Positions 17,613 to 26,489 of a stretch of DNA of 64,000 nucleotides are shown piece by piece. Under the pieces are notes generated by a model. It was not told the DNA's origin. It did not search any database and saw nothing but the letters and a program-made list of their open reading frames with translations. Source of the stretch: DATAXP01 sp963708675 (GTDB lineage: Bacteria > Planctomycetota > Planctomycetia > Pirellulales > PNKZ01); assembly GCA_963708675.1 (NCBI GenBank), contig CAVPTO010000003.1, forward strand, positions 434,001-498,000, given 5' to 3'. The translations under genes and the position numbers were made by a program. Position 1 is the stretch's first letter; each line of letters starts with the position of its first letter.

Positions 17613-19208
17613 TCACTCCGCCACCGGCAACTCATAACACGCGGCCTCGCGGTCGTTGCGCACCAGCAGCAGCCGCCCCACAAGCGTCGGCTCGTTCCAT
17701 GTCTTATCGGCCAATGCCGTAAAGCGGCCAAGCTCCTCGCATTTCTCGGGTGTCGCCTCGACGAGCACGACTTCACCGCTCTCGGCCTGCACGAGCATCA
17801 ACTCGCCGACCTGCAAAATCTGGCCGTGGCCGTAACGTCCGCCACGCCATTTGCGTTCGCCGGTGGCGAGGTCGATGCACGTCAGCGCCGTGCCGTCGTC
17901 GATGCCGATCACGACGCCGTCGCGGATGATCACGTTCGTGAACTTGGGCTTCATCGTGCGCTTGGCCCACAGTTCGTCGACCTTCCAATCGTCGCCGGTG
18001 TGCGAAAGCTCGAGCAGCTTTGCCCCGATGCCGTATCCCGCCGCGACGAACAGGCGATCGCTGCCGACAGGGATCGGCTGCGGCACCTTGGGTTCCTTGC
18101 CTGGCCACGCGAACGACCACAAATGTCGGCCGGTCCGGTAGTCGTGTCCGTCGACGCTCTCACGGTTGACGATGACGATCTGATCGACGCCGTTGAGCGT
18201 CGCCCGCACCGGCGAATCGTATGCCGACGGCGCGTCACCACTGCCCCAGACAAGCAAACCAGTAACCTTGCCGTACGCTTCGAGCGAATGGCCGTCTGGC
18301 AGGCCGCGACTGACGATAACGAGGCGATCGGTGACGAGCGGCGAGCAGCTTTTGCCCCACTCGGGGAAAAGCTGCGTGAAGTTCTCAGCCTTCGGGTCGA
18401 GCAGCGTGTGACTCCAAATCGCTTTGCCCGTCGCGCCGTCGAGGCAACTTAATCGTCCCATCACGCCGAAGGTGTAAACGCGCCCGTCGTCGATCGTTGG
18501 CGTCGAGCGCGGCCCGTCGCCACCGATGACGGAAGTGAATTCATCGGGATCGGTGTGCGTCCAGCAAACGTCGCCGGTGCTCACGCGGTAGCAGACGGTC
18601 CATTCCTGATTGTCGCGTTGCTCTTGCGTGACGGCGAAGTCGCCGACCACGGCGAACGACGACCAACCCTTGCCGATGGGTTTTTTCCAGATGAGCTTCG
18701 GCGGATGCGCTTCCCAATCGCGATCGAGCTTCACGTCGGTGAACTGTGCGTCGCGCTGCGGACCGAGAAACTGAGGCGAGTCGTCGCGCGTGGTGTGCGT
18801 GAGATCGACTGCCGTCGATGGACCTGAGACGTCGAACTTCTGGACATGCGGCTTGGCCCATCGCCAGGCGAAGATCGGATGGTTGTCACCGCTGCAGCCT
18901 TCGAGCTTGACCATCGACAGCAGTGCGATGAAACCGGCGGTCGTGCCGAGAATCAGGCGATGGCGCGTTTTCGGACTGATGCCCGAGAAGAACAAGAACC
19001 ACACGCTCGCCGCGATGACAGTGAGGCCCGTGGATGCGGAAGTCGCAAGAAAACGATTGGCCTGGTTCGAACGCAGCAGCGCCGAACAGGCGAGGATGAG
19101 ACACGCGCCGACAAGAAGGATGGCGATGAGCCATCGACGACGGCGTGACTCGGACGGGATTCCTTTTCCGGCGGAAGGCGACGATGCGTGGTCATTCATG
19201 CCGAACAT
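17613..19208 (-). CDS. Membrane-anchored PQQ-type beta-propeller protein
   Basis: The N-terminus has three hydrophobic helices (about residues 26-45, 54-75 and 86-100). A long soluble part follows with repeated propeller blades of the PQQ-binding-like type: WTVCYRVSTGDVCWTH, VYTFGVMGRLSCLDGATGKAIWSH, GTALTCIDLATGERKWRGG and a final VLVEATPEKCEELGRF. Such propellers occur in BamB and quinoprotein dehydrogenases. I see no PQQ-dehydrogenase catalytic motifs, so this is more likely a scaffold or a protein of unknown role. Planctomycetes carry many such paralogues. Two in-frame ATGs (19208 and 19199) are possible starts; neither has a strong ribosome-binding site. Confidence 0.78.
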   Translation of the reverse strand: MFGMNDHASSPSAGKGIPSESRRRRWLIAILLVGACLILACSALLRSNQANRFLATSASTGLTVIAASVWFLFFSGISPKTRHRLILGTTAGFIALLSMVKLEGCSGDNHPIFAWRWAKPHVQKFDVSGPSTAVDLTHTTRDDSPQFLGPQRDAQFTDVKLDRDWEAHPPKLIWKKPIGKGWSSFAVVGDFAVTQEQRDNQEWTVCYRVSTGDVCWTHTDPDEFTSVIGGDGPRSTPTIDDGRVYTFGVMGRLSCLDGATGKAIWSHTLLDPKAENFTQLFPEWGKSCSPLVTDRLVIVSRGLPDGHSLEAYGKVTGLLVWGSGDAPSAYDSPVRATLNGVDQIVIVNRESVDGHDYRTGRHLWSFAWPGKEPKVPQPIPVGSDRLFVAAGYGIGAKLLELSHTGDDWKVDELWAKRTMKPKFTNVIIRDGVVIGIDDGTALTCIDLATGERKWRGGRYGHGQILQVGELMLVQAESGEVVLVEATPEKCEELGRFTALADKTWNEPTLVGRLLLVRNDREAACYELPVAE

Positions 19209-19275
19209 GCTACCGCTTGGCGCAAGATGCGGCGAGTGCGATGCGCGGGCGTTCTACGTGCATTCGATCGCGACT

Positions 19276-19861
19276 TTAGTTCCACACCGAAACGCCCCAC
19301 CCGGGCGCGGGGCGGTAGGGTCGGTAATAGTAGACCGGCGGCGGAGGCGGATAGTACATCACCGGCGCGGGGGCCATCATCATCGGTGGCTGACCGGCCG
19401 GCATCCGCGGCGGAGACGTTTGCATCGCGGTGATGATGTTCGGGCTGACGGCCTGTTGCTGCAACGCGATGAGGTCGCCGGCCTGCAACGGCTGCGCCAT
19501 GCCGTTGGCGCGAATGTGATTGATGATCAGGTCTTCCTGCACGCCGCCGCGATTCATGGCGAGCACGTCGTTGATCTGCACGCCGCCCGGAGGGATCTGA
19601 CGCCCCATCTGTGCGGCGATCTGCGCGGTTGCGAGCTTCGATGCCGTCGAGGCCGCTGCCAACCAACGCACCCGAGAGCGCACCGACGCCGCCTCCGATC
19701 AAGGCGCCCGTGCCGGCATGTCCCGTGGCCGAGCCGACGAGTGCCCCAACGCCAGCGCCGCCCAAGCCGCCCGCCAGCGCGCCCTTGTCGGCGTAGTACG
19801 GCGACTGGCAGCCCATCAGGATCGGAACCAGCGGCACAATCAACACAAGAAGATGGCGCAT
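19276..19861 (-). pseudogene. Glycine-zipper lipoprotein gene broken by one frameshift
   Basis: Reading from the ATG at 19861, the frame begins with a lipoprotein signal (MRHLLVLIVPLVPILMGC, lipobox Cys at residue 18). A glycine-zipper stretch follows (GALAGGLGGAGVGALVG and GALIGGGVGALSGALVG). At about 19630 the sensible frame shifts to one reading AQIAAQMGRQIPPGGVQINDVLAMN and a Pro/Tyr-rich C-terminus ending at 19276. Restoring one GC dinucleotide in the CGCGCAG tract joins the two parts cleanly as NRAQIAAQMG. I therefore treat it as one gene of about 195 aa whose break may be a sequence error. The product would be an outer-membrane or periplasmic lipoprotein of unknown role. Confidence 0.75.
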
Positions 19862-20026
19862 GAGAAACTCACAAGCAACTGGGTCGGCCTAGCGCGGGAC
19901 GCGGATTGTCGAGAGCCTTCCCCACAGGGTCAATACGGCTTCAACGGCCCGCTCGTGGCGACCCTGCTAGCGGGGTGATAGTATGGTGAAGTTGGGCAGA
20001 AATCATCGTTTTGCGATCAACCGCAT

Positions 20027-20941
20027 ATGAATCAAGCCACCTTCACGACCGATACGGCTCCCGTCGTGCGCAAGGGCCTGCACGGGCTGAAGTGGCGCCT
20101 TCGTGGAGCACTGTCGTCGTGCCTGCTGCCGATCATGCAACGGGGGGGACGCGCGTACGTCGGTGGCGAAACGGTCGGCGATGCTCTGAGCGTCGCACGC
20201 CGCCTGGCCGACGAAGGTATGCCGACGACGCTCGCGTTCTGGGATCTCGAGGGGGCCGACCCGCGCCGTGTGGCCGACGCGTATCTCGTTGGCATTCAAC
20301 AGATCGCGGAATCAAGCCTCGACAGTTATCTGTCGATCAAGCCGCCGGCACTCGCGTTCAGTAACGAGTTGGCGACCGAGGTGGCGATTGCCGCTCAACA
20401 GTACGGCGTGCGTTTGCACTGCGATTCGCATGCAGTCGAGGTGGCGGAGCCGTCGTGCGCGATGATGACCACGATGTCGTTGCACCTGTCGAGCGACAAA
20501 ATCAGCACGACGCTGCCGGGCCGATGGACACGCAGCCTGACGGATGCCGACTGGTGCAGTCAGCGAGGTTTTCCGGTGCGCGTGGTCAAAGGGCAGTGGG
20601 CCGATCCGGAAGACCCGACCCGCGACATGCGTGAAGGTTTCCTGGAGTTGATTGATCGGTTGGCGGGACAGTCGCCGCTGGTGGCGGTCGCGACGCACGA
20701 CGTGCCTCTGGCGGCGGAGGCGATCAAGCGGCTTCGCGCGGCCGGCACCCCCTGCGAGCGCGAGCTGTTGTTCGGCATGCCGATCAAGCAGTCGATCGCT
20801 TGGTGCAAGGAAAACGGCGTGCCGGTGCGGATCTACATTCCGTATGGCCCGGGGTATCTGCCATACGCGATTGATCAGTTGCTGCGGAACCCACGGATTG
20901 TGGGGACGATGCTCAAGGGTCTCATTACGCGAAACGCGTAA
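20027..20941 (+). CDS. Proline dehydrogenase family protein
   Basis: PRODH oxidises L-proline to 1-pyrroline-5-carboxylate using FAD. The 304 aa TIM-barrel-like protein shows VRVVKGQWADP, matching the family RLVKGAY strand, VAVATHD, and the C-terminal RIYIPYGPGYLPYAI, matching the substrate-binding YVPYG...WYPY region. The assignment rests on these strands; the N-terminal third is less typical, so a divergent PRODH is the fairest call. The start ATG at 20027 follows a 160-base gap without a gene. About 150 bases after the stop is a terminator-like hairpin. The arginine dihydrolase/ornithine cyclodeaminase pair 5 kb downstream would produce its proline substrate; no P5C dehydrogenase gene is in the window. 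Confidence 0.75.
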   Translation: MNQATFTTDTAPVVRKGLHGLKWRLRGALSSCLLPIMQRGGRAYVGGETVGDALSVARRLADEGMPTTLAFWDLEGADPRRVADAYLVGIQQIAESSLDSYLSIKPPALAFSNELATEVAIAAQQYGVRLHCDSHAVEVAEPSCAMMTTMSLHLSSDKISTTLPGRWTRSLTDADWCSQRGFPVRVVKGQWADPEDPTRDMREGFLELIDRLAGQSPLVAVATHDVPLAAEAIKRLRAAGTPCERELLFGMPIKQSIAWCKENGVPVRIYIPYGPGYLPYAIDQLLRNPRIVGTMLKGLITRNA

Positions 20942-21092
20942 CGTTCCTTTCGCACCAGATGCTTGTGATTTGCATACGTTGCCGCTACGATGAAACCATG
21001 GGATTTGCGGCCGCTTGCAGCCAACAACTGCTAAAGTGCCATCGTCAGGGTTCGTGCGATCACGAATTCGGACGATCAACTTGACCAGAGCA

Positions 21093-21128
21093 AGCCGCGC
21101 GGGCCATCGAGCCTGATCGCGGCTTTTT
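21093..21128 (+). terminator. Terminator-like hairpin between proline dehydrogenase and the Cys/Met PLP genes
   Basis: AGCCGCG (21093-21099) pairs with CGCGGCT (21118-21124) around an inner GGC/GCC pair, and the right arm runs into TTTTT. It lies 150 bases after the proline dehydrogenase stop and 70 bases before the next ATG, so it could end the former or attenuate the latter. I did not recognise a known riboswitch in the surrounding leader (20942-21195). Confidence 0.55.
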
Positions 21129-21195
21129 GCGTTCTGGGCGAGCAACATCCCGCGTGAGTGTGGAAGACCGTTTCCTCCTGCCAGGGATAGTTGCC

Positions 21196-22389
21196 ATGAA
21201 CGATCAGCCCCAAGGTCAGCCAGGCCTCTCGACCGTCGCGGTGCATGCCGGTGAAGATCGCCAGAAGCACGGCGACGCCATCACCGACGCCATCTTTTGC
21301 ACGTCGACTTACACGTTCCCCAACACGCAGTCGGTCATTGACTTCATCGAGCAGAAACTGCCTCGTGAAGAATATGGCCGCTACGGCAACCCGAGCGAGA
21401 AAGTTGCCGAGCGAAAACTCGCGGCCCTCGATGGCGGTGAATCGGCGCTGCTGTTCTCGACCGGCATGTCGGCCTTCGTCGTGCTATTGATGGCGAAGCT
21501 CAATGCCGGCGATGAGGTGATTTTCTTCGACGAATGTTATCACCGCAGCCGCGAGTTCTGCTCGAAGCACCTGGCCCGCTTCGGTGTCGTGACGCGCCAA
21601 GTGCCTGCCTGCGATTACGAGGCGATGGAGGCCGCGATCACGCCGCGCACGAAGTTGCTGGTGAGCGAATCGCCGACGAACCCGCACATGAGCGTTGTCG
21701 ATTTGGAGAAGTTTGTCGCCGTCGGCCGCCGGCACAATGTCGAGACGTTGATCGACGCGACGCTTGCGACGCCGTTCAACATTCGACCGTTGGCCGCAGG
21801 CGTCGATTACGTGCTGCACTCGGCGACCAAGTATTTGGCCGGGCACAACGATCTGCTGGCCGGCTGCCTCGTCGGCGCCGAGAGCAAGCTCGACTCGGTC
21901 CGCAAGTTGCGCGGCATCATGGGTTCAATCAACTCGCCGCAGAATATTTATCTGCTGCTCCGCGGATTGAAAACTTTCGAGTTGCGGATGGCCCGCCACA
22001 ATCAAAACGGGCTCGCCGTTGCGGAGTTTCTGTCGACGCACCCGAAAATCGAGCGTGTCTATTATCCGGGATTGCCGAGCCATCCCTATCACGCCATCGC
22101 CGCTCGCACGATGCGCGGCTTCGGTGGCCTGGTGACGTTTCTGGTGAAGGATGCCGATTGGCGCCGCACGGCCAATGTCGTCGATGCGGTACGTCTGCCG
22201 AGGATCGGTCCCAGCCTCGGCGGTGTCGAGTCGCTGATCGAGCAGCCAATGGTGATGAGCTACTTCGAGCTGCCCGTCGAAGACCGGCAGCGCTTCGGCA
22301 TTCCCGACAACATGATTCGCCTGTCGTGCGGCATCGAGAACACCGACGACCTGATCGCCGATTTGAAGCAGGCACTCGATCAAGTATAA
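21196..22389 (+). CDS. Cys/Met-metabolism PLP-dependent enzyme (gamma-family), first of a tandem pair
   Basis: The protein is a fold-type I PLP enzyme of the cystathionine gamma-synthase/gamma-lyase group. Landmarks are CTSTYTFPNTQ, YGRYGNPSEKVAERKLAALDGGE, FSTGMSA (cofactor phosphate loop) and HSATKYLAGHNDLLAG with the PLP lysine. The ATG at 21196 begins the conserved N-terminus (LSTVAVHAGED). Length is 397 aa, normal for the family. Members catalyse cystathionine synthesis or cleavage, homocysteine synthesis or methionine gamma-lysis, and cannot be told apart by eye. An 86-base gap separates it from a second member in the same direction, suggesting one transsulfuration-type unit. Confidence 0.85.
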   Translation: MNDQPQGQPGLSTVAVHAGEDRQKHGDAITDAIFCTSTYTFPNTQSVIDFIEQKLPREEYGRYGNPSEKVAERKLAALDGGESALLFSTGMSAFVVLLMAKLNAGDEVIFFDECYHRSREFCSKHLARFGVVTRQVPACDYEAMEAAITPRTKLLVSESPTNPHMSVVDLEKFVAVGRRHNVETLIDATLATPFNIRPLAAGVDYVLHSATKYLAGHNDLLAGCLVGAESKLDSVRKLRGIMGSINSPQNIYLLLRGLKTFELRMARHNQNGLAVAEFLSTHPKIERVYYPGLPSHPYHAIAARTMRGFGGLVTFLVKDADWRRTANVVDAVRLPRIGPSLGGVESLIEQPMVMSYFELPVEDRQRFGIPDNMIRLSCGIENTDDLIADLKQALDQV

Positions 22390-22475
22390 AGCCGCGACCG
22401 TTGGTCGCGCCGGTTGCGCCACGAATGACGTCGACATTTCCCTAATCGACGCCGAATTGAATGCGATAGTTGAAC

Positions 22476-23627
22476 ATGGAATTCCGCACACGCGCCATCC
22501 ACGTCGGTCAAGAGTGCGACCCGCAAACAGGCGCGGTCGTTCGGCCCATCCATTTGTCGACAACGTACGTGCAGCCGGGCGCGGGCGTGTGGGGCGAGTT
22601 CGATTACTCGCGTAGCGGCAATCCCACGCGCAAAGCGTTCGAGACGACGTTGGCGTCGCTGGAAGGTGGCGTTGGAGCGCTAGCGTTTTCGACCGGCATG
22701 GCCGCGACACATTGCGCGACGATGTTGCTCGAAACGGGCGATCACATCGTCGCAGGAGCCGACATCTACGGCGGCACGTATCGCCTGCTGCACAAGGTGG
22801 TCAACAACTCAGGTATCACCGTCTCGCTGGTCGATACGACCGATCTCGACAAGTTGAAGCAAGCACTCTCGCCGAAGACGAAGCTCGTGTGGCTCGAGAC
22901 GCCGGGCAACCCGTTGCTGTCGATCACCGACCTGGCGGCGTGCGCGAAGATCGCACACAAGCATGGCGCACTTGTGGCAGTCGACAATACGTTCGCGTCG
23001 CCGGTCCTCACGCGGCCGCTGGAGTTCGGCATCGACATCGTGATGCACTCGGCGACGAAGTACCTCGGCGGACACAGCGACGTGATGGGGGGCGCCCTCG
23101 TCGTCGGCGACAAGACGCTCTACGACCGGCTCTACTTCGTGCAAAACGCCACCGGGGCGATTCTCGCGCCGCTCGAAGCTTTTCTCTGCTCGCGTGGGTT
23201 GAAGACATTGGAGCTGCGTGTGCTCGAGCAGTCGCGCACTGCGCTGAGATTGGCACAGGCGCTGGCGAAGCATCCCCGTGTGACGCGGGTCTATTATCCC
23301 GGCATGAAATCGCATCCCGGTCACGAGCTCGCAAAGAAGCAGATGACCGGCGGGTTCGGGGCGATCGTGAGCTTTGAAGTTGATGGCGGATTCGAGGCGG
23401 CCAAGCACGTCGCCGAGTCGACGCACCTGTTCCAGCTTGCTGTCAGTCTCGGCGCTGTCGAATCGCTGATCGAGCATCCAGCCACGATGTCGCATGCTAG
23501 CTACGAGGCGAGTGCTCGCGCCGCTTGCGGCATCAACGACAGCCTCGTGCGGCTGAGCGTCGGCCTCGAGGCGTTCGACGATCTCTACGGCGACCTGTCA
23601 CAAGCGCTCGAAAGCGCAACCGCGTAA
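22476..23627 (+). CDS. Cystathionine gamma-synthase/lyase-type PLP enzyme, second of the pair
   Basis: This is the second gamma-family PLP enzyme (383 aa from the ATG at 22476). It has the canonical RAIHVGQECDPQTGAVVRPIHLST beginning, DYSRSGNPTRKAFE, FSTGMAA, YGGTYRLL, VDNTFASPVL (Asp near the PLP ring) and HSATKYLGGHSDVMGG with the PLP lysine. It ends with LSVGLEAFDDLYGDL. This is closer to textbook cystathionine gamma-synthase/gamma-lyase than its upstream neighbour, from which it clearly differs in sequence. The pair may perform consecutive transsulfuration steps. A family A palindrome follows four bases after the stop and could act as the transcript end. Confidence 0.88.
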   Translation: MEFRTRAIHVGQECDPQTGAVVRPIHLSTTYVQPGAGVWGEFDYSRSGNPTRKAFETTLASLEGGVGALAFSTGMAATHCATMLLETGDHIVAGADIYGGTYRLLHKVVNNSGITVSLVDTTDLDKLKQALSPKTKLVWLETPGNPLLSITDLAACAKIAHKHGALVAVDNTFASPVLTRPLEFGIDIVMHSATKYLGGHSDVMGGALVVGDKTLYDRLYFVQNATGAILAPLEAFLCSRGLKTLELRVLEQSRTALRLAQALAKHPRVTRVYYPGMKSHPGHELAKKQMTGGFGAIVSFEVDGGFEAAKHVAESTHLFQLAVSLGAVESLIEHPATMSHASYEASARAACGINDSLVRLSVGLEAFDDLYGDLSQALESATA

Positions 23628-23630
23628 CCG

Positions 23631-23707
23631 TTTAGCCAGCGAGCTTGCTCGCCGCGTGAGGCGAGACACGCCAACATCCGCCGCGGCGAGCAAGCTCGCT
23701 GGCTAAA
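23631..23707. repeat. Palindromic repeat family A, perfect 26-base arms
   Basis: Arms at 23631-23656 and 23682-23707 are exact inverted copies beginning TTTAGCCAGCGAGC. The spacer is 25 bases. The remaining 150 bases before the next gene show no other feature. Confidence 0.9.
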
Positions 23708-23855
23708 CGACAAGATGGCGAATCTGCGTCGCCTCTTCCGATTTTCGTGACTTTGACGAAAGTCCGCTCGGGGTGGTTTCCGATACTCACCGTTGAAATC
23801 TCGGCGTCGGCCTCCGGGGGGAGGGCTACGCGGGTCTTAACTCAACGGTGACACC

Positions 23856-25430
23856 ATGATTTCCCCCCTGCGATCGTTCAGCCAACATTTCTTCCTCGGT
23901 GCTTTGCTTTGCGGCAGCCTTGCCGCGACCAGCGCCTTCGCTCAATCGACGACCGGATGGCGGCCAGCCCGCAATCCGATTCCGATCGAGGCGCCGAGCA
24001 CCGAATCGAACGTCATCGAGCTGCCGACGGCCGAGACCGCGGCGCGTCAGCGCTGGACGCCCGGCGGAACGGCGGCGCAACTGCCGACGTTGCCGATGGT
24101 GCAACAACGGGCGCGGCCGATCTCGATGCAGCCCGGGATGCCGCAAACAATGCAGCCGCAAAACATGCAGCCGCAGATGAACATGCAGAACGCGCGCACG
24201 CTGCCGTTCGCTGAAGACGAAATCATCATGTCCCCGTCGCCCGACAACATCAGTCGGCCGATGGTCGATGGCCCGGTCATGCCGCCCAACCAACAAGGCA
24301 TGATCATGGGCGACGGCTATGGCGGCAATGGCTACGGCATGGACCCTGGTTGCGACACCTGCGGCGACGGCTATTGCGGCCCCGGTGGATGCGGCACGTG
24401 CGGCCCTTGCTGGACGCCGGGCTGCGGGTTGCTTGGCTGGTGCCCGCTGTTGAGGCCGTGGGTCGGTTGCGGCCCGTGCTATGGCGGCGGGTTCGACGAC
24501 TCGTGCTGCGGACCCGACGTCATGTTCGGCGAACGTTTTCACCCGTGCAGTTGGTTGTCGTGGTTGAACGAAACCTCGGTCGCCACCGGCGTGCAAGCGT
24601 TCAAGGGACCGTTCGACCTTGGCACGAACGGAAACTTCGGATTCTCGCAAGCGATCAACGTCGGCGACGTGCTGTTGCACCGCCGAGGCATCGGCTATCA
24701 GATCGGTGCTCAAGTGGTCGAAAGCGACCTGAGCGGCAACCTGATCACCGGCACCTCGTCGCGGACGCAGGCCTTTTTCACCGTCGGCATGTTCCATCGC
24801 GCGTTCTATGGCCGCGGATGGCAAGGCGGCATCGTGTTCGACTATCTGAACGACAACTACTACGTGAACATGAACGTCGCGCAGCTGCGTTACGAGTACA
24901 GCATCGTCGGAGCGCGAGGCCACGAAATCGGCTACTGGGGGACGTCGAGCTCACGCACCGACAGCGTCGCCACGCCGCAGTTTGCCGCGCAGTCGTTCAA
25001 CCCCATTGCCGTAACCACACGAGGCACGTTCATGCGAACGGTTCAGCCGATGTCACTCAATCAATTCTTCTACCGACGCACGCTGCCCAACGGCGGACAG
25101 GGACGCGCGTGGATCGGCTTTGCCAGTGGCGTGTACGGCAACGGCAGCACGACCAACACCGACGCCATCGTCGGTAGCGACTTCCGCGTGCCGCTATCGA
25201 ACCAATTCGACTTCTACGGCGGGTACAACTACATCATTCCGTCGCAAGGTCCGCCGCTCAACGCGGTCGGCGAAGGCTGGGGCGTCATGTTCGGCCTGGC
25301 TTTCTACCCCGGACGTTGCCGCACCGGTTGCCACAACGGACCTTATCGTCCGCTGTTCAACGTCGCCGACAACACGACGATGATCCTCGACAGCCGCACG
25401 CAAACGGCAGCCCCGACGCCGCCGCGATAG
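23856..25430 (+). CDS. Planctomycete-type outer-membrane beta-barrel protein
   Basis: A signal peptide (about residues 1-29, ending SAFAQS) is followed by a low-complexity Met/Gln/Pro-rich stretch (repeated MQPQ units, residues 85-115). A Gly/Cys-rich segment follows (about 165-225, with CDTCGDGYCGPGGCGTCGP and further CGPC units). The last 290 residues alternate short strands rich in aromatic residues (GRGWQGGIVFDYLNDNYYV, YNYIIPS), as in outer-membrane barrels. Similar Cys-rich/barrel proteins are a hallmark of Pirellulales genomes. Function is unknown; a porin-like or structural envelope role is possible. The 524 aa frame has no close neighbour in the same operon. Confidence 0.72.
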   Translation: MISPLRSFSQHFFLGALLCGSLAATSAFAQSTTGWRPARNPIPIEAPSTESNVIELPTAETAARQRWTPGGTAAQLPTLPMVQQRARPISMQPGMPQTMQPQNMQPQMNMQNARTLPFAEDEIIMSPSPDNISRPMVDGPVMPPNQQGMIMGDGYGGNGYGMDPGCDTCGDGYCGPGGCGTCGPCWTPGCGLLGWCPLLRPWVGCGPCYGGGFDDSCCGPDVMFGERFHPCSWLSWLNETSVATGVQAFKGPFDLGTNGNFGFSQAINVGDVLLHRRGIGYQIGAQVVESDLSGNLITGTSSRTQAFFTVGMFHRAFYGRGWQGGIVFDYLNDNYYVNMNVAQLRYEYSIVGARGHEIGYWGTSSSRTDSVATPQFAAQSFNPIAVTTRGTFMRTVQPMSLNQFFYRRTLPNGGQGRAWIGFASGVYGNGSTTNTDAIVGSDFRVPLSNQFDFYGGYNYIIPSQGPPLNAVGEGWGVMFGLAFYPGRCRTGCHNGPYRPLFNVADNTTMILDSRTQTAAPTPPR

Positions 25431-25481
25431 TGCAACGGTTAGTTGATCTTCAGGTTACTCATCGAACGGCGACGCAGTTTG

Positions 25482-25601
25482 CTCCCTCTCCCCATCGCGG
25501 GAGAGGGCCGGGGTGAGGGGTACTGAAGCGTGTACTCGCCTCAACCCCTCACCCGGTTCGCTTCGGCGAACCACCCTCTCCCGCAAGGGGAGAGGGAAGA
25601 A
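25482..25601. repeat. Long palindromic repeat family B
   Basis: This copy reads CCCTCTCCCC...GGGAGAGGG, then GGGTGAGGGG, a variable centre, CCCCTCACCCGGTTCG, CGAACCACCCTCTCCC and GGGGAGAGGG. It is an inverted repeat of about 120 bases with internal hairpins. It fills most of the gap between the outer-membrane protein and the convergent arginine dihydrolase. Confidence 0.85.
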
Positions 25602-25635
25602 GGGAATCCGATTTCGCCGTTGCGGGATGGGATTA

Positions 25636-26481
25636 TCAAACGCTCGATTGCTTCCACGCTGCCGCCTCTTCACCATCGAGGCGCAGCGTGAGGCACTTCG
25701 CGCTGCCGCCGGCTTTGACGAACTCGTCGAGCGGTGTCTCGTGAGGCTCGAAATCTCGCTCGCGCAAACGGGCGTGCAGAGCCGGACAGCCGGTGTTCGT
25801 CACGACATGCTTGCCAACGACCACCGCGTTGCAAGCGAACCGCCGCGCCTCGTCTTCGGGCACGTCGATCAAATCACCCACGAGCACGCGCATCACGCGC
25901 TGTCCGTAGTCGTCGAAGGCCTCGGCATGCCAGATCGCCGTCGTCGCGTTGAGCGGACAAAAACAGGTGTCGAGGTGGTAGAAGTATCCGTTCACCAATT
26001 CGAGCGGAATTACGCGACAACCGAGCATGCTGGCTATCAACTGATGCCCCTTGGCATCGCTGCGGAAGCGATAGCCGGCGAACAATGTATCACCGCAGAA
26101 CAGCGCGTCCCCTGCCCCTTCGAAGTAAACCTTCTCGGGCACCTTGCGCACTTCAAAGCCGTGCGACTGCAGCCACGCTTCGTCGTAGGCCTCCTCGCCG
26201 GCACGTTGATGATGCCGAAAGCGTGACAGAATCGCCGTGCGGCGAAAGATCATCGCCGCGTTGGCCGTGAACACAAGGTCCGGCAGCCCCTTCACCGGCT
26301 CCATCAACAGCGTCTCCACGCCGAGGTTCTGCAACAGATCGCGCAGCCCGCGCCATTGCTGCTGGGCCGTGGCATGATCGGCCTGCCGCGTGCGATCCAT
26401 CCAAGGATTGATCTCGTACTCGATCCCATAGTAATCGGGCGGGCACATCAGAATCTGCGGTCGTGACGCCGATGTCGACAT
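25636..26481 (-). CDS. Arginine dihydrolase-like amidinohydrolase (ArgZ/AgrE N-terminal type)
   Basis: The 281 aa protein belongs to the guanidino-group modifying (GME) superfamily. It matches the catalytic domain of cyanobacterial ArgZ/AgrE, which converts arginine to ornithine, CO2 and two ammonia. Landmarks are MCPPDYYGIEYEINPWM, LPDLVFTANA, YFEGAGDAL, YHLDTCFCPL (catalytic His) and the final AGGSAKCLTLRL with the nucleophilic Cys. The ATG at 26481 begins this domain; the open frame continues upstream only as a shadow of the next gene. It lies eight bases downstream of the ornithine cyclodeaminase gene, so the two are co-transcribed. DDAH or arginine deiminase activity is an alternative, but the CPPDYY...YEINPWM start argues for dihydrolase. 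Confidence 0.85.
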   Translation of the reverse strand: MSTSASRPQILMCPPDYYGIEYEINPWMDRTRQADHATAQQQWRGLRDLLQNLGVETLLMEPVKGLPDLVFTANAAMIFRRTAILSRFRHHQRAGEEAYDEAWLQSHGFEVRKVPEKVYFEGAGDALFCGDTLFAGYRFRSDAKGHQLIASMLGCRVIPLELVNGYFYHLDTCFCPLNATTAIWHAEAFDDYGQRVMRVLVGDLIDVPEDEARRFACNAVVVGKHVVTNTGCPALHARLRERDFEPHETPLDEFVKAGGSAKCLTLRLDGEEAAAWKQSSV

Positions 26482-26489
26482 ATACGGCC

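Noticed and set aside
25482..25601. CRISPR-like array or attachment site
   Set aside because: The repeat blocks are inverted, not direct with regular spacers, and no cas or integrase gene is present.
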